NCBI GenBank assembly: GCA_041168985.1
Contig: JBEEKA010000274.1
Location: 1-45,933 of the forward strand
DNA: 45,933 bases
DNA from: ZC4RG30 sp041168985
GTDB taxonomy: Bacteria > Pseudomonadota > Gammaproteobacteria > Steroidobacterales > Steroidobacteraceae
Direction: 5' to 3'
The notes under the pieces were generated by a model. That model made no database searches. It saw only the letters and a program-made list of their open reading frames with translations, and was not told the DNA's origin. The translations under genes and the position numbers were made by a program. Position 1 is the stretch's first letter; the number at the start of each line of letters is the position of its first letter. This document shows, piece by piece, positions 34,468 to 42,480 of the stretch.

Positions 34468-35103
34468 TTACTGGTAGACGATGTCGTCGGCGCCCGCCTT
34501 CGTGAACATGTATTCGTTGCTCCAGACCAGCACACCAGACTCGTTGTCCACCATCTCGAAGGTCACCTGGGTGCGCCGCTGGATCATCCCGTTGTTGTTG
34601 TTGCGGGCCACGAGCTGGCGGATCTTTCCCTTGAGCCGGAAGTCCGCACCCGCGAGCGCCTTCGTCAGGCCAGTGGTGCCCACGTCCGTGACGCCCGAGC
34701 GTTTGAGTTCGCGCTCCTGAAGGGTGCGGGCCATGCTGTCGCGGTCCACAAAGACCATGCGACCTTTCGAGGCACGATTGAGCTTCACCCGGATCGAGTC
34801 GGTGATCATTCCCTTGTCAAAGGCCTGGGAACCCACGTTCTGGAAGTCACTGTCGTCGCACAGGATGCGCGGTGCCACGGTGCGGCCTGCGATCTCCTGC
34901 GTCGCGAGCAAGTCGCGCGACATGACATCCACCATCGCATCGATGTCCTGGCTCTCCACGCCCGTGCCGGCAACCGGGCCTTGAACGCCCGTCCCGACAT
35001 AGGCCGCGGGCTTTGCGACATAACGTGTCGCCGGTGGGGGCGTAGCCGCGCAGGCAGACAGCGTCACGACGGTCAGCACGCCGGACAAGACCTTGTTCAA
35101 CAT
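34468..35103 (-). CDS. lpoB: LpoB-like penicillin-binding protein activator lipoprotein
   Basis: This 211-residue lipoprotein has lipobox LSAC ending at Cys18, so it is probably outer-membrane anchored. The domain follows LpoB: ATQEIAGRTVAPRILCDDSDFQN, then an alpha segment, RMVFVDRDSMARTLQERELKR, then FRLKGKIRQLVAR and a final WSNEYMFTKAG. In E. coli LpoB stimulates the peptidoglycan synthase PBP1B; whether this homologue does is unproven. The start at 35103 is chosen over the longer frame to 35283 because the signal peptide begins here and AGGAGCAG lies upstream. It is the first gene of the minus-strand operon, downstream of the candidate promoter at 35156-35185. Confidence 0.85.
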   Translation of the reverse strand: MLNKVLSGVLTVVTLSACAATPPPATRYVAKPAAYVGTGVQGPVAGTGVESQDIDAMVDVMSRDLLATQEIAGRTVAPRILCDDSDFQNVGSQAFDKGMITDSIRVKLNRASKGRMVFVDRDSMARTLQERELKRSGVTDVGTTGLTKALAGADFRLKGKIRQLVARNNNNGMIQRRTQVTFEMVDNESGVLVWSNEYMFTKAGADDIVYQ

Positions 35104-35155
35104 GGTGGCATCTGCTCCTAAGTGGATGGCAGTTATGGATTCTTGTTGTACTTGG

Positions 35156-35185
35156 AGCATATGCCCGGCCACATTGCCATGGCAA
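35156..35185 (-). promoter_or_regulatory. candidate sigma-70 promoter for the lpoB-kinase operon
   Basis: Read on the minus strand, TTGCCA (35185-35180) and TATGCT (35161-35156) are separated by 18 bases; they match the -35 consensus at 5 of 6 positions and the -10 at 4 of 6. The predicted start lies about 45 bases upstream of the lpoB ATG. The -35 box sits inside a perfect palindrome. Confidence 0.45.
35174..35185. promoter_or_regulatory. 12-bp perfect palindrome, possible operator
   Basis: TTGCCATGGCAA is a perfect palindrome covering the -35 box of the candidate lpoB promoter. A dimeric regulator bound here would block RNA polymerase. A palindrome this short can also occur by chance. Confidence 0.35.
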
Positions 35186-35328
35186 CGGTGCGCGAGTCGT
35201 CCGTGACCAGACCCAGTATTTGCGCCGTTTCCCAGACCGCCAGCCTCCTCGTACTTCCAGTCAGCAGGGCCGCCTCGATTCATCCCGCGGCCACACTCCC
35301 TTGGACAGCAGCTCTCGCGGCACCCTGA

Positions 35329-35344
35329 AGTCGGAGTTCCGACT
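35329..35344 (-). terminator. hairpin just after the glycerophosphodiesterase gene, weak terminator
   Basis: The arms AGTCGG and CCGACT flank the four-base AGTT loop three bases after the stop. There is no T-run, so termination strength is doubtful. The rest of the 243-base gap to lpoB holds the candidate promoter and no open frame that I would call a gene. Confidence 0.3.
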
Positions 35345-35346
35345 CG

Positions 35347-36348
35347 TCATGCCACATCGAGGGTCGCCCGACCGACATCAGCGTGATCTGTAAAAAACCC
35401 GTCCAGTCCCGCATCGAGAAAGGCCCGGATCTCGCCCTTCAGGTCACCCGCCACTGCCTCATCGGCCCCCACGCGCAACGCAGGCGGCAGGAAGCGGTTC
35501 TCCGCGCGGAAGGTCCAGGCATGAACGACGAGCCCCGCGCGATGCGCCTCGTCGACCAGTGAAGTCGGCGCCGCGAGCCGTCCATCGGCACCGACCGGCC
35601 GCACCAGCGACTTCGCCACGCCGACCGCATTCACGTGCTGCGCAAGCATCGCCAAACCCTCGGGCTGCATCAGCGCGCGGTAGTCGCGCGCATCGCCACG
35701 AACCACGAAGTCGTAGGGCGCGCCTTCACTTTCGACAAGGAACACCAGGGGATGCTCACAGCGCGCCCGCAACTCAACCAGGTTCCCCAACTCGAAAGAC
35801 TGGATGAACACGGGCGCACCGGCGAGACCGCGATCCAGCGCTGCCAGCAAGACATCCTCCAGCGGTAACCCGATCGACCGGAAATGCGTCGGGTGCTTCG
35901 TCTCGGGATACACACCGATGGCGTTCAGGCCCCGCGCGGCGCGCGCTGCATTCTCGGCCGCCAGCAGCGCCAGCACCTCGTCGAAGGTCGGCACCTCGAA
36001 CCGCCCGTCATAGGCCGTGTTCGAAACACGCAATTCGGGCAGCCGCTCCCGCGCGCGCAGCGTCTTCAGTTCCGCCAGCGTGAAATCCTCAACAAACCAG
36101 CCCGTGACGGGCCGGCAATCGATCAGCTGCGTCCGTCGTCGCGAAGCAAACTCGACATGCGCGGCCACATCCGTCGTGCCGCCGATCTCGTTCTCGTGCC
36201 GCGCGACCAGCACGCCATCGCGCGTCATCACGAGATCCGGCTCGATGTAGTCCGCGCCCAGCTCGATCGCCAGGTGATAGCTCTCGAGCGTGTGCTCCGG
36301 CCGGTAGCCGCAGGCGCCGCGATGCCCGATGACGATCGGCCGCGACAT
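35347..36348 (-). CDS. glycerophosphodiester phosphodiesterase
   Basis: This GDPD-family enzyme hydrolyses glycerophosphodiesters to glycerol-3-phosphate and an alcohol. It has 333 residues. The catalytic N-terminal motif IGHRGACGYRPEHTLESY carries His9 and Arg10; the metal ligands follow in ADYIEPDLVMTRDG (Glu36, Asp38), and His51 is in VARHENEI. No signal peptide is seen, so it is probably cytosolic, like UgpQ rather than GlpQ, although at over 330 residues it is longer than UgpQ. The end, DGFFTDHADVGR, is typical. It follows glutathione reductase by nine bases on the same strand. Confidence 0.93.
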   Translation of the reverse strand: MSRPIVIGHRGACGYRPEHTLESYHLAIELGADYIEPDLVMTRDGVLVARHENEIGGTTDVAAHVEFASRRRTQLIDCRPVTGWFVEDFTLAELKTLRARERLPELRVSNTAYDGRFEVPTFDEVLALLAAENAARAARGLNAIGVYPETKHPTHFRSIGLPLEDVLLAALDRGLAGAPVFIQSFELGNLVELRARCEHPLVFLVESEGAPYDFVVRGDARDYRALMQPEGLAMLAQHVNAVGVAKSLVRPVGADGRLAAPTSLVDEAHRAGLVVHAWTFRAENRFLPPALRVGADEAVAGDLKGEIRAFLDAGLDGFFTDHADVGRATLDVA

Positions 36349-36357
36349 CCGCGCGCC

Positions 36358-37704
36358 TTACCGCATCGTGACCAGCTCTTCCGCGCTGGTCGGGTGGATG
36401 GCCACCGTGTCGTCGAAGTCCTGCTTCGTCGCGCCCATGCGCACGGCGACGGCAAAGCCCTGCAGCATCTCGTCCGAGCCCGGGCCCAGCAGGTGCACGC
36501 CGACGACCTTGCGCGTGTCGCCCACGGTGACGAGCTTCATGCGGGTCTTCGGCTTCGCGGCGGTCATCGCGTGGTACATCGGCACGAAGTTCGACGTGAA
36601 TACCTTCACGTCATCGCCATGGCGTTCGCGCGCCTCGGCCTCGGTCAGGCCCACGGTACCGATCGCGGGATGGCTGAACACCACCGTCGCGATGTGGTCG
36701 TAATCCATCTTGCGGCCGGCCATGCCGCCCCAGATGCGATCCGCCATGCGCCGCCCTGCGGCGATGGCCACCGGCGTCAGCGTCACGCGGCCCGTGACAT
36801 CGCCGATAGCGAAGAGGCCCGGCAACGACGTCTCTTCCCATTCATCGACTAGAATGTGCCCCGCCGCGTCCATCGGCACGCCGACCGACGGATCGATGAA
36901 GTCCACGACCGGCTCGCGGCCCGTGGCCCAGATCAGGCAGTCCTGCGACTCGACGGCGCGGCCATCGGCCAGCGCCACCGTCAGCCGCGCATCTGCGCCT
37001 TCGGTCACGGCCGACGGCACGGCCTGCGTCAGCACGGTCACGCCGCTTTCCCTCAGGGCATCCAGCGCGCCTTCCTGCAGCATCACGTCGAAGTGGCGCA
37101 GCACTGCGTCATGTCGCAGCAGCACCGTCACCTTCGAACCCAGCGCCGCGAGCACGCCGGCGATTTCCACGCCGATGTAGCCGCCGCCGACCACGGTCGT
37201 CGTAGCCGGCAGGGTTTCGAGCTCGAATAAGCCGTCGGAATCCGTGCCCAGGTCGGCCCCCGGGATGTCCGGCCGCCAGGGCCGGCCGCCACTGGCGACC
37301 AGCACGCGCTCGCCGGTGATCCGGCGACCATCGATCTCCACGGTGCGCGGCCCGACCAGTCGCGCCCAGCCCCGGATCAGGTCGACCTTGCGCTTGCCGA
37401 GGTTGCCCTCGTAAATGCCGTTGAGCCGCGCGACGTAGGCGTCACGCTTCGCCTTGAGCGCGGCCCAGTCGTGGCCGCGGACACTCGCGTCGAAACCGTA
37501 TTCCGGGGCGTCGTGGAGCGCATGGGCGATCTGGGCCGCGTTCCACATGACCTTCTTCGGCACGCAGCCCACGTTCACGCAGGTGCCGCCAAGGCGCGCC
37601 CCCTCGATGAGCAGCACCCGGGCGCCGTATTCCGTCGCGCGCTGGGCCGCGGCCAGCCCGCCGCTGCCGCCGCCGATGACGATCAGGTCGTAGTCGAATT
37701 CCAT
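36358..37704 (-). CDS. gor: glutathione-disulfide reductase
   Basis: This FAD flavoenzyme reduces oxidised glutathione with NADPH in the cytosol. It has 448 residues: the FAD loop IGGGSGGLAAA, redox-active Cys42/Cys47 in GGTCVNVGCVPKK, an NADPH loop VGGGYIGVEIAG, the second FAD motif GLFAIGDVTG and the C-terminal catalytic His437 in IHPTSAEE. The ATG at 37704 is chosen from the family N-terminus; an in-frame ATG at 37722 adds six residues. The same frame continues far upstream (to 40566) but only as antisense shadow of opdA and xthA. It diverges from opdA across 81 bases. Confidence 0.95.
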   Translation of the reverse strand: MEFDYDLIVIGGGSGGLAAAQRATEYGARVLLIEGARLGGTCVNVGCVPKKVMWNAAQIAHALHDAPEYGFDASVRGHDWAALKAKRDAYVARLNGIYEGNLGKRKVDLIRGWARLVGPRTVEIDGRRITGERVLVASGGRPWRPDIPGADLGTDSDGLFELETLPATTTVVGGGYIGVEIAGVLAALGSKVTVLLRHDAVLRHFDVMLQEGALDALRESGVTVLTQAVPSAVTEGADARLTVALADGRAVESQDCLIWATGREPVVDFIDPSVGVPMDAAGHILVDEWEETSLPGLFAIGDVTGRVTLTPVAIAAGRRMADRIWGGMAGRKMDYDHIATVVFSHPAIGTVGLTEAEARERHGDDVKVFTSNFVPMYHAMTAAKPKTRMKLVTVGDTRKVVGVHLLGPGSDEMLQGFAVAVRMGATKQDFDDTVAIHPTSAEELVTMR

Positions 37705-37785
37705 GGGGTTTGCACCGTGCATTTCTGTCGTGATGGTACACGGATGCACCGCCGCACCGGCCCGCCTTCCACTATGATTCGGCGC
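37705..37785. promoter_or_regulatory. divergent promoter region gor / opdA
   Basis: This 81-base gap must serve both genes. It contains no obvious OxyR-type dyad, and I could not assign -35/-10 boxes with confidence. Confidence 0.3.
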
Positions 37786-39810
37786 ATGGAAACGACCAAT
37801 CCCCTGTTGCGCGAACTCCCCCTGCCGGCTTTCGACCAGATCCGTCCGGAGCATGTTGCCCCGGCCATCAAGGACGTGCTGGCCCGTAACCGCTCGCGCG
37901 TCGCCGAACTCGAACAGACCACCTCGCCGACCTTCCGCAATTTCGTCGAGCCGCTCGAGGATCTCGCCCACGGGCTGTCGCGCACCTGGTCCCCGGTCGG
38001 CCACCTGAACGGCGTGGTCAATTCCGAAGCCCTGCGCGAGCAGTACAACGCCTGCCTGCCCCTGCTGTCGGATTACGGCACCGACCTCGGCCAGAGCGAG
38101 AAGCTCTACCTCGGTTACAAGGCGGTCCTGGAGCAGGAGGGCGCCACGCTCGACAAGGCCCAGCGCACCGTCGTCGAGCACGCATTGCGTGACTTCAAGC
38201 TCGCGGGCGTCGCCCTGCAGGGACCGGACAAGGAGCGTTTCAAGGCAGTCATGCTCGAGCTGTCCACGCTCGCGGCAAAATTCGAGGAAAACGTCCTCGA
38301 CGCGACGAACCAGTTCCAGCACCACGTGACCGACGTGGCCGACCTGGACGGCGTGAACGCCACCGTCATCGCGCAGGCCCGGCACCGCGCCGTCGAAGCG
38401 GGCAAGGAAGGCTGGCTGCTCGGGCTCGACCAGCCGACTTATGTCGCGATCATCACCGACGCGAAGTCCCCCGCCCTGCGCGAGGCCTTCTACCGCGCGT
38501 GGACGACGCGTGCCTCGGACCAGCCGCCTTCGCCGGCAGGGCTCGACAACGCCCAGGTGATGGAAGACCTCCTGCGCCTGCGCCACGAAGCCGCGCTGCT
38601 CCTCGGATACCCGAACTACGCGGCCTACGCGCTCGCCACCCGCATGGCGCGGAGCGTCGACGAGGTGCTCGCCTTCCTGCGCAAGGTCGCCGCGGCTGCA
38701 CGGCCGGCGGCGGAACGCGAGCTGGCCGAACTCGAGGCCTTTGCCGGTCGCAAGCTCGACGCCTGGGACATCACCTTCTACGCCGAACGCCTGCAGGAGG
38801 AGCGCTACAGCATTTCGCAGGAGGAACTGCGCGAATACTTCCCGCTGCCGCGCGTTCTCGACGGCCTGTTCAACGTGATCCAGCGGCTGTTCCGCGTGAC
38901 GATCCGCCAGCGCGAGGACGTCGCGCTCTGGCACGCCGATGCCCGCTTCTACGACCTGGTCGACGCGCAGGGCGACGTGATCGGCGGCTTCTACCTCGAC
39001 ATGTACGCCCGCCCCCACAAGCGAAGCGGCGCGTGGATGGACGACTGCGTCGGTCGCAAGCGCACCAGCACCGGCGCGGCGAAGCCGGTGGCCTACCTCG
39101 TCTGCAACGCGCTGCCCGGCGTCGATGGCAAGCCGGCCCTGCTGACGCACGATGACGTCGTCACGCTGTTCCATGAATTCGGCCACGGCCTGCACCACAT
39201 GCTCACGCGCGTGGACTGGCCGTCGGTATCGGGGATCAACGGGGTGTCCTGGGACGCCGTCGAACTGCCCAGCCAGTTCCTCGAGAACTACGCCTGGGAT
39301 CCGGAAGTCCTGCGCGGCATCTCGGGCCACCACAAGACGGGGGCCCCGCTGCCGGAAGACAAGATCGCGCAGCTGCTGCGCACCTACCGCTTCCAGGCCG
39401 GGCTCGCGCTGCTGCGGCAGATGGAGTTCAGCCTGTTCGATTTCCGCCTGCACGCCGAGTACGACCCCGCGAAGGGCGGCCGGATCGCGGAGATCCTCGC
39501 TGACGTGCGCCGGGAAGTCGCCGTGCTGACGCCGCCGGCGTTCAACCGCTTCCCGAACAATTTCGGCCACATCTTCGCCGGCGGCTATGCCGCGGGGTAC
39601 TACAGCTACATGTGGGCCGAGGTGCTTGCGGCCGATGCCTTCGCCGCCTTCAAGGAAACCGGCATCTTCAATGCCGACACCGCGAAGCGTTACGTCGACA
39701 GCATCCTGTCGCGCGGCGGCAGCCGGGATGCGCTGGAAGCCTTCATCGAGTTCCGCGGCCGGGCCCCGGATATCCAGCCCCTGCTCGAGATGTACGGCAT
39801 CAACGGCTGA
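37786..39810 (+). CDS. prlC: oligopeptidase A (M3 metallopeptidase)
   Basis: This is a cytosolic zinc peptidase of the M3 family (PrlC/OpdA) that degrades short peptides, including cleaved signal peptides. It has 674 residues. The N-terminus NPLLRELPLPAFDQIRPEHV and the zinc motif HEFGH at 463-467, with the distal Glu in AVELPSQFLENY (about 491), are intact, as is the C-terminal FAGGYAAGYYSYMWAEV segment. The ATG at 37786 is used; an ATG at 37774 would add four residues. xthA begins 15 bases after it, so the two are likely co-transcribed. Confidence 0.96.
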   Translation: METTNPLLRELPLPAFDQIRPEHVAPAIKDVLARNRSRVAELEQTTSPTFRNFVEPLEDLAHGLSRTWSPVGHLNGVVNSEALREQYNACLPLLSDYGTDLGQSEKLYLGYKAVLEQEGATLDKAQRTVVEHALRDFKLAGVALQGPDKERFKAVMLELSTLAAKFEENVLDATNQFQHHVTDVADLDGVNATVIAQARHRAVEAGKEGWLLGLDQPTYVAIITDAKSPALREAFYRAWTTRASDQPPSPAGLDNAQVMEDLLRLRHEAALLLGYPNYAAYALATRMARSVDEVLAFLRKVAAAARPAAERELAELEAFAGRKLDAWDITFYAERLQEERYSISQEELREYFPLPRVLDGLFNVIQRLFRVTIRQREDVALWHADARFYDLVDAQGDVIGGFYLDMYARPHKRSGAWMDDCVGRKRTSTGAAKPVAYLVCNALPGVDGKPALLTHDDVVTLFHEFGHGLHHMLTRVDWPSVSGINGVSWDAVELPSQFLENYAWDPEVLRGISGHHKTGAPLPEDKIAQLLRTYRFQAGLALLRQMEFSLFDFRLHAEYDPAKGGRIAEILADVRREVAVLTPPAFNRFPNNFGHIFAGGYAAGYYSYMWAEVLAADAFAAFKETGIFNADTAKRYVDSILSRGGSRDALEAFIEFRGRAPDIQPLLEMYGING

Positions 39811-39825
39811 CGGCCGGACACCGCC

Positions 39826-40599
39826 ATGACAACCGTCGCGTCCTGGAACGTCAACTCGCTGAAGGTGCGCATGCCGCACCTCGGCGACTGGCTGGGCGCG
39901 AACCCGGTCGACGTGATCGGCCTGCAGGAAACCAAGCTCGTCGACGAGAACTTCCCGCAGGCGGAGATCGAGGCGCTGGGTTACCACGTCCTGCGCTCGG
40001 GCCAGAAGACCTACAACGGGGTCGCGCTGCTCGCAAGGCAGCCGATCAGCGATGTCCGCACGGAACTCGATGGCCTCTACGACCCCCAGCGCCGCGTGGC
40101 CATCGGCACCGTGGGCGGGGTGCGCTACCTGAACCTCTACGTGCCCAATGGCCAGGCCGTCGGTTCCGAAAAATACGAGTACAAGCTGCGCTGGCTGGAC
40201 GCCCTCCACCGCACGCTGCAGCGTGAACTCGCCACCCACGACCAGGTGGTCGTGATGGGCGATTTCAACATCGCCCCCGACGACCGCGACGTGCACGATC
40301 CGGTCGCCTGGGCGGGACAGATCCTCTGCAGCGATGCGGAGCGCGGCGCCCTGCGGGGGTTGCTGGAACTCGGGCTGGCCGACAGTTTCCGGCTGTTCGA
40401 ACAGCCGCCCGCGACCTTCAGCTGGTGGGACTACCGCCAGGCCGGCTTCCGGCGCAACCTCGGCCTGCGCATCGACCTCATCCTCGCCAGCAAGGCCCTC
40501 CGCGGACGCTGCCTCTCCTCCACGGTGGACACGGCCCCCCGGAAGCTCGAGCGACCCTCGGACCACGCGCCGGTCGTTGCCCGCTTCGGGCCGCCCTGA
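39826..40599 (+). CDS. xthA: exodeoxyribonuclease III
   Basis: This Mg2+-dependent AP endonuclease and 3'-5' exonuclease acts in base-excision repair. It has 257 residues. The signatures are complete: VASWNVNSLKVR, catalytic Glu35 in GLQETKL, the MGDFNIAPDDRDVHDP motif and the final SDHAPVVARF. It follows oligopeptidase A by 15 bases. The 92 bases after its stop contain a GC-rich GGCCCGGGCC palindrome and no gene. Confidence 0.96.
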   Translation: MTTVASWNVNSLKVRMPHLGDWLGANPVDVIGLQETKLVDENFPQAEIEALGYHVLRSGQKTYNGVALLARQPISDVRTELDGLYDPQRRVAIGTVGGVRYLNLYVPNGQAVGSEKYEYKLRWLDALHRTLQRELATHDQVVVMGDFNIAPDDRDVHDPVAWAGQILCSDAERGALRGLLELGLADSFRLFEQPPATFSWWDYRQAGFRRNLGLRIDLILASKALRGRCLSSTVDTAPRKLERPSDHAPVVARFGPP

Positions 40600-40691
40600 A
40601 GCCGCCCCGATTGGGCTGAAATGTGGAGTGCGTCGCGGCCCGGGCCCCGGCGCGGACCTAGACTCCGGGCAGCCTCCTTGGGCGAGCCCCG

Positions 40692-41696
40692 ATGCAAGAG
40701 ATCCTGAACAGCGACCTGGACGTCACCGACACCGTGAGGGTGAGTTCCCCCTCTGAAGTCAGGGCCGCTGTACGCTCGCTGTATGCGGAAACCTGGCCCG
40801 GCGAACCTTTCACGCCGATCGCCCGCGCCTTCCATGACCTGGAACGGGCATTTTCCGGCCGACTGCCGGGCTACCGCGGGCTGGACACGGTCTACCACGA
40901 CCAGCAGCACACGCTGGACGTCACGCTGGCCATGGCACGGCTGCTGGTCGGCTACGAGCGCCAGCACCGCGGCACCCCCTTCGCCATGGGTGCCGAGCGG
41001 GCGGGCGTCGGCATCCTGCTCGCCCTGTTCCACGACATCGGATACCTGCGCGAAATCGGCGAAGAGGCTGTCAACGGCGCCGAATTCACCCGCAACCACG
41101 TGTCGCGCAGCGCGCGATTCATGGACCGCTACCTGCCGACGATCGGATACGGCCACTGGGCGCCGATCACCCGCGAAATCGTCCATTTCACCGGCTACGA
41201 AAAGACCTTCGAGCAGATCGGCGAGGCCGTGAAGGATCCGCGCGACATCCAGCTGGGTCACCTGCTTGGCACGGCCGACATGGTCGCGCAGATGGCGGAC
41301 CGCTGTTACCTCGAGAAATGCCGCGACAGGCTCTATCCGGAGTTCGTGCTGGGCGGCGTCGCGCTGCCGATCGGTGGCACGCACCCGGCAGTCCGATACG
41401 CCTCGGGACTGGACCTGCTCCGACAGACGCCGATCTTCATGGAAGAGACGCGCCGCAAACGCCTGGACGAAGGCTTCGCGAAGGCTTACCGCTACATGGA
41501 ACAGGTCTTCAACGGCCGCAATCCCTACATCGAGGCGATCGACCGCAACCTCGAATTCCTGAAGCAGGTACTGCGGACGGAAAACTGGTCCCGCCTGCAG
41601 CGCAGCCCCCAGCTGTTCGCCGAGCGCCCGGACACGATGCGCAGCGTGCGCGGACTGATGACCCGCTACTTCAGGAAGGCCTGGATGGTGGAGTGA
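40692..41696 (+). CDS. HD-domain phosphohydrolase-like protein
   Basis: This is a 334-residue cytosolic protein with an HD domain. Metal-binding residues are visible as YHDQQH near 68-73, the HD pair at 114-115 in LFHDIGY, and His95/His148-type positions further on, so metal-dependent phosphohydrolase activity is possible. The substrate is unknown; the family includes nucleotide and cyclic-nucleotide hydrolases. The C-terminal 100 residues (FMEETRRKRLDEGF onward) are helical. It overlaps the convergent peptidase gene by 26 bases and lies near a GGDEF-EAL protein, but no direct link is shown. Confidence 0.82.
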   Translation: MQEILNSDLDVTDTVRVSSPSEVRAAVRSLYAETWPGEPFTPIARAFHDLERAFSGRLPGYRGLDTVYHDQQHTLDVTLAMARLLVGYERQHRGTPFAMGAERAGVGILLALFHDIGYLREIGEEAVNGAEFTRNHVSRSARFMDRYLPTIGYGHWAPITREIVHFTGYEKTFEQIGEAVKDPRDIQLGHLLGTADMVAQMADRCYLEKCRDRLYPEFVLGGVALPIGGTHPAVRYASGLDLLRQTPIFMEETRRKRLDEGFAKAYRYMEQVFNGRNPYIEAIDRNLEFLKQVLRTENWSRLQRSPQLFAERPDTMRSVRGLMTRYFRKAWMVE

Positions 41697-42402
41697 CGCC
41701 GGGCACGGGCTCGACGTTCCTCACGTAGCGCGCATGCAGTTCCGGCAGGCGCGCGCACACGATCTCCCCCGACTCCAGCCCGGCGTCGCGCAGCGCGTCG
41801 GCAAGCACCTCCACGGTCAGCGAGTCCATCGCGCGTGAAGCCAGACCCATATGGCTGATATGCCAGGGCTCCGGCTGCACGCCGCCCCGGTCATGGGCAT
41901 AGGGCCGGTAAAACCCGTACGCAGCGGCATGCCGAGCAAGCCACGTGTCCAGCACCGCGAAAGGCCCGTCCGGCGCGAATTCCTCCGGCGTCAGCTGCAC
42001 GACATGGCCGGCCGGCACGGCCGCCGCATCGATCACGTCCAGGTCCGTTCCCCAGTGATGGCGGCTGGCGCCCGGCAGGGCGGACCACAGCAGCACCGTA
42101 TCGACCAGCGCATCCGGCGCCAGCTGCGCGGCCTCCAGCGGCTGGCCATCGCGGCCCAGAAGCGGGCGCCGGCCCAGGCACTTGTCGTTCCAGATCGCCC
42201 TTTGCCGGTCGAAGTCGCGGAAAGCCGATACGGCCTGCAGATCGATGCCGTCGCGGGCCGCAGCCGCCCTCAGTGCCAGGAACGGCTCGAGTGCGTCACG
42301 ATGGATACGCAGTCCGGTCCCGGGCAGGTCTACGACATGACCCGCATCCCGGCCTGTCAGCTGCGTGCACAGGAATTCCCCGAGTTGTCTGGAGTCCGGC
42401 AT
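41671..42402 (-). CDS. LAS-type D-alanyl-D-alanine carboxypeptidase family protein
   Basis: This is an M15B/VanY-like zinc peptidase that trims peptidoglycan stem peptides, 243 residues. The LAS metal motifs are present: SRHHWGTDLDVID (SxHxxGxxxD type) and the EPWHISH motif near residue 180. AVSAFRDFDRQRAIWNDK matches the family helix. No signal peptide is evident at the N-terminus, unusual for a cell-wall enzyme; a start further upstream is not available within the divergent gap. It diverges from the GGDEF-EAL gene. Confidence 0.88.
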   Translation of the reverse strand: MPDSRQLGEFLCTQLTGRDAGHVVDLPGTGLRIHRDALEPFLALRAAAARDGIDLQAVSAFRDFDRQRAIWNDKCLGRRPLLGRDGQPLEAAQLAPDALVDTVLLWSALPGASRHHWGTDLDVIDAAAVPAGHVVQLTPEEFAPDGPFAVLDTWLARHAAAYGFYRPYAHDRGGVQPEPWHISHMGLASRAMDSLTVEVLADALRDAGLESGEIVCARLPELHARYVRNVEPVPGVTPPSRPS

Positions 42403-42480
42403 CTTCTACGCTGCGTTCTGTGATCCACATGGGTGCCACCGCGATTCCGCGAGGTTAGTATCCCGCGCAAGGAACGCAAG
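42403..42480. promoter_or_regulatory. divergent gap LAS peptidase / GGDEF-EAL gene
   Basis: This gap holds a TTAGTATCC stretch near 42454-42462 that could be a -10 element for the plus-strand gene, and AAGGAACG at 42469-42476 as ribosome binding site for a TTG start at 42481. An alternative GTG at 42433 lacks a good site. Confidence 0.35.

Noticed and set aside
37723..40566. Long upstream extension of the gor frame
   Set aside because: The extension is antisense to opdA and xthA, both intact, and the glutathione reductase N-terminus begins at 37704.
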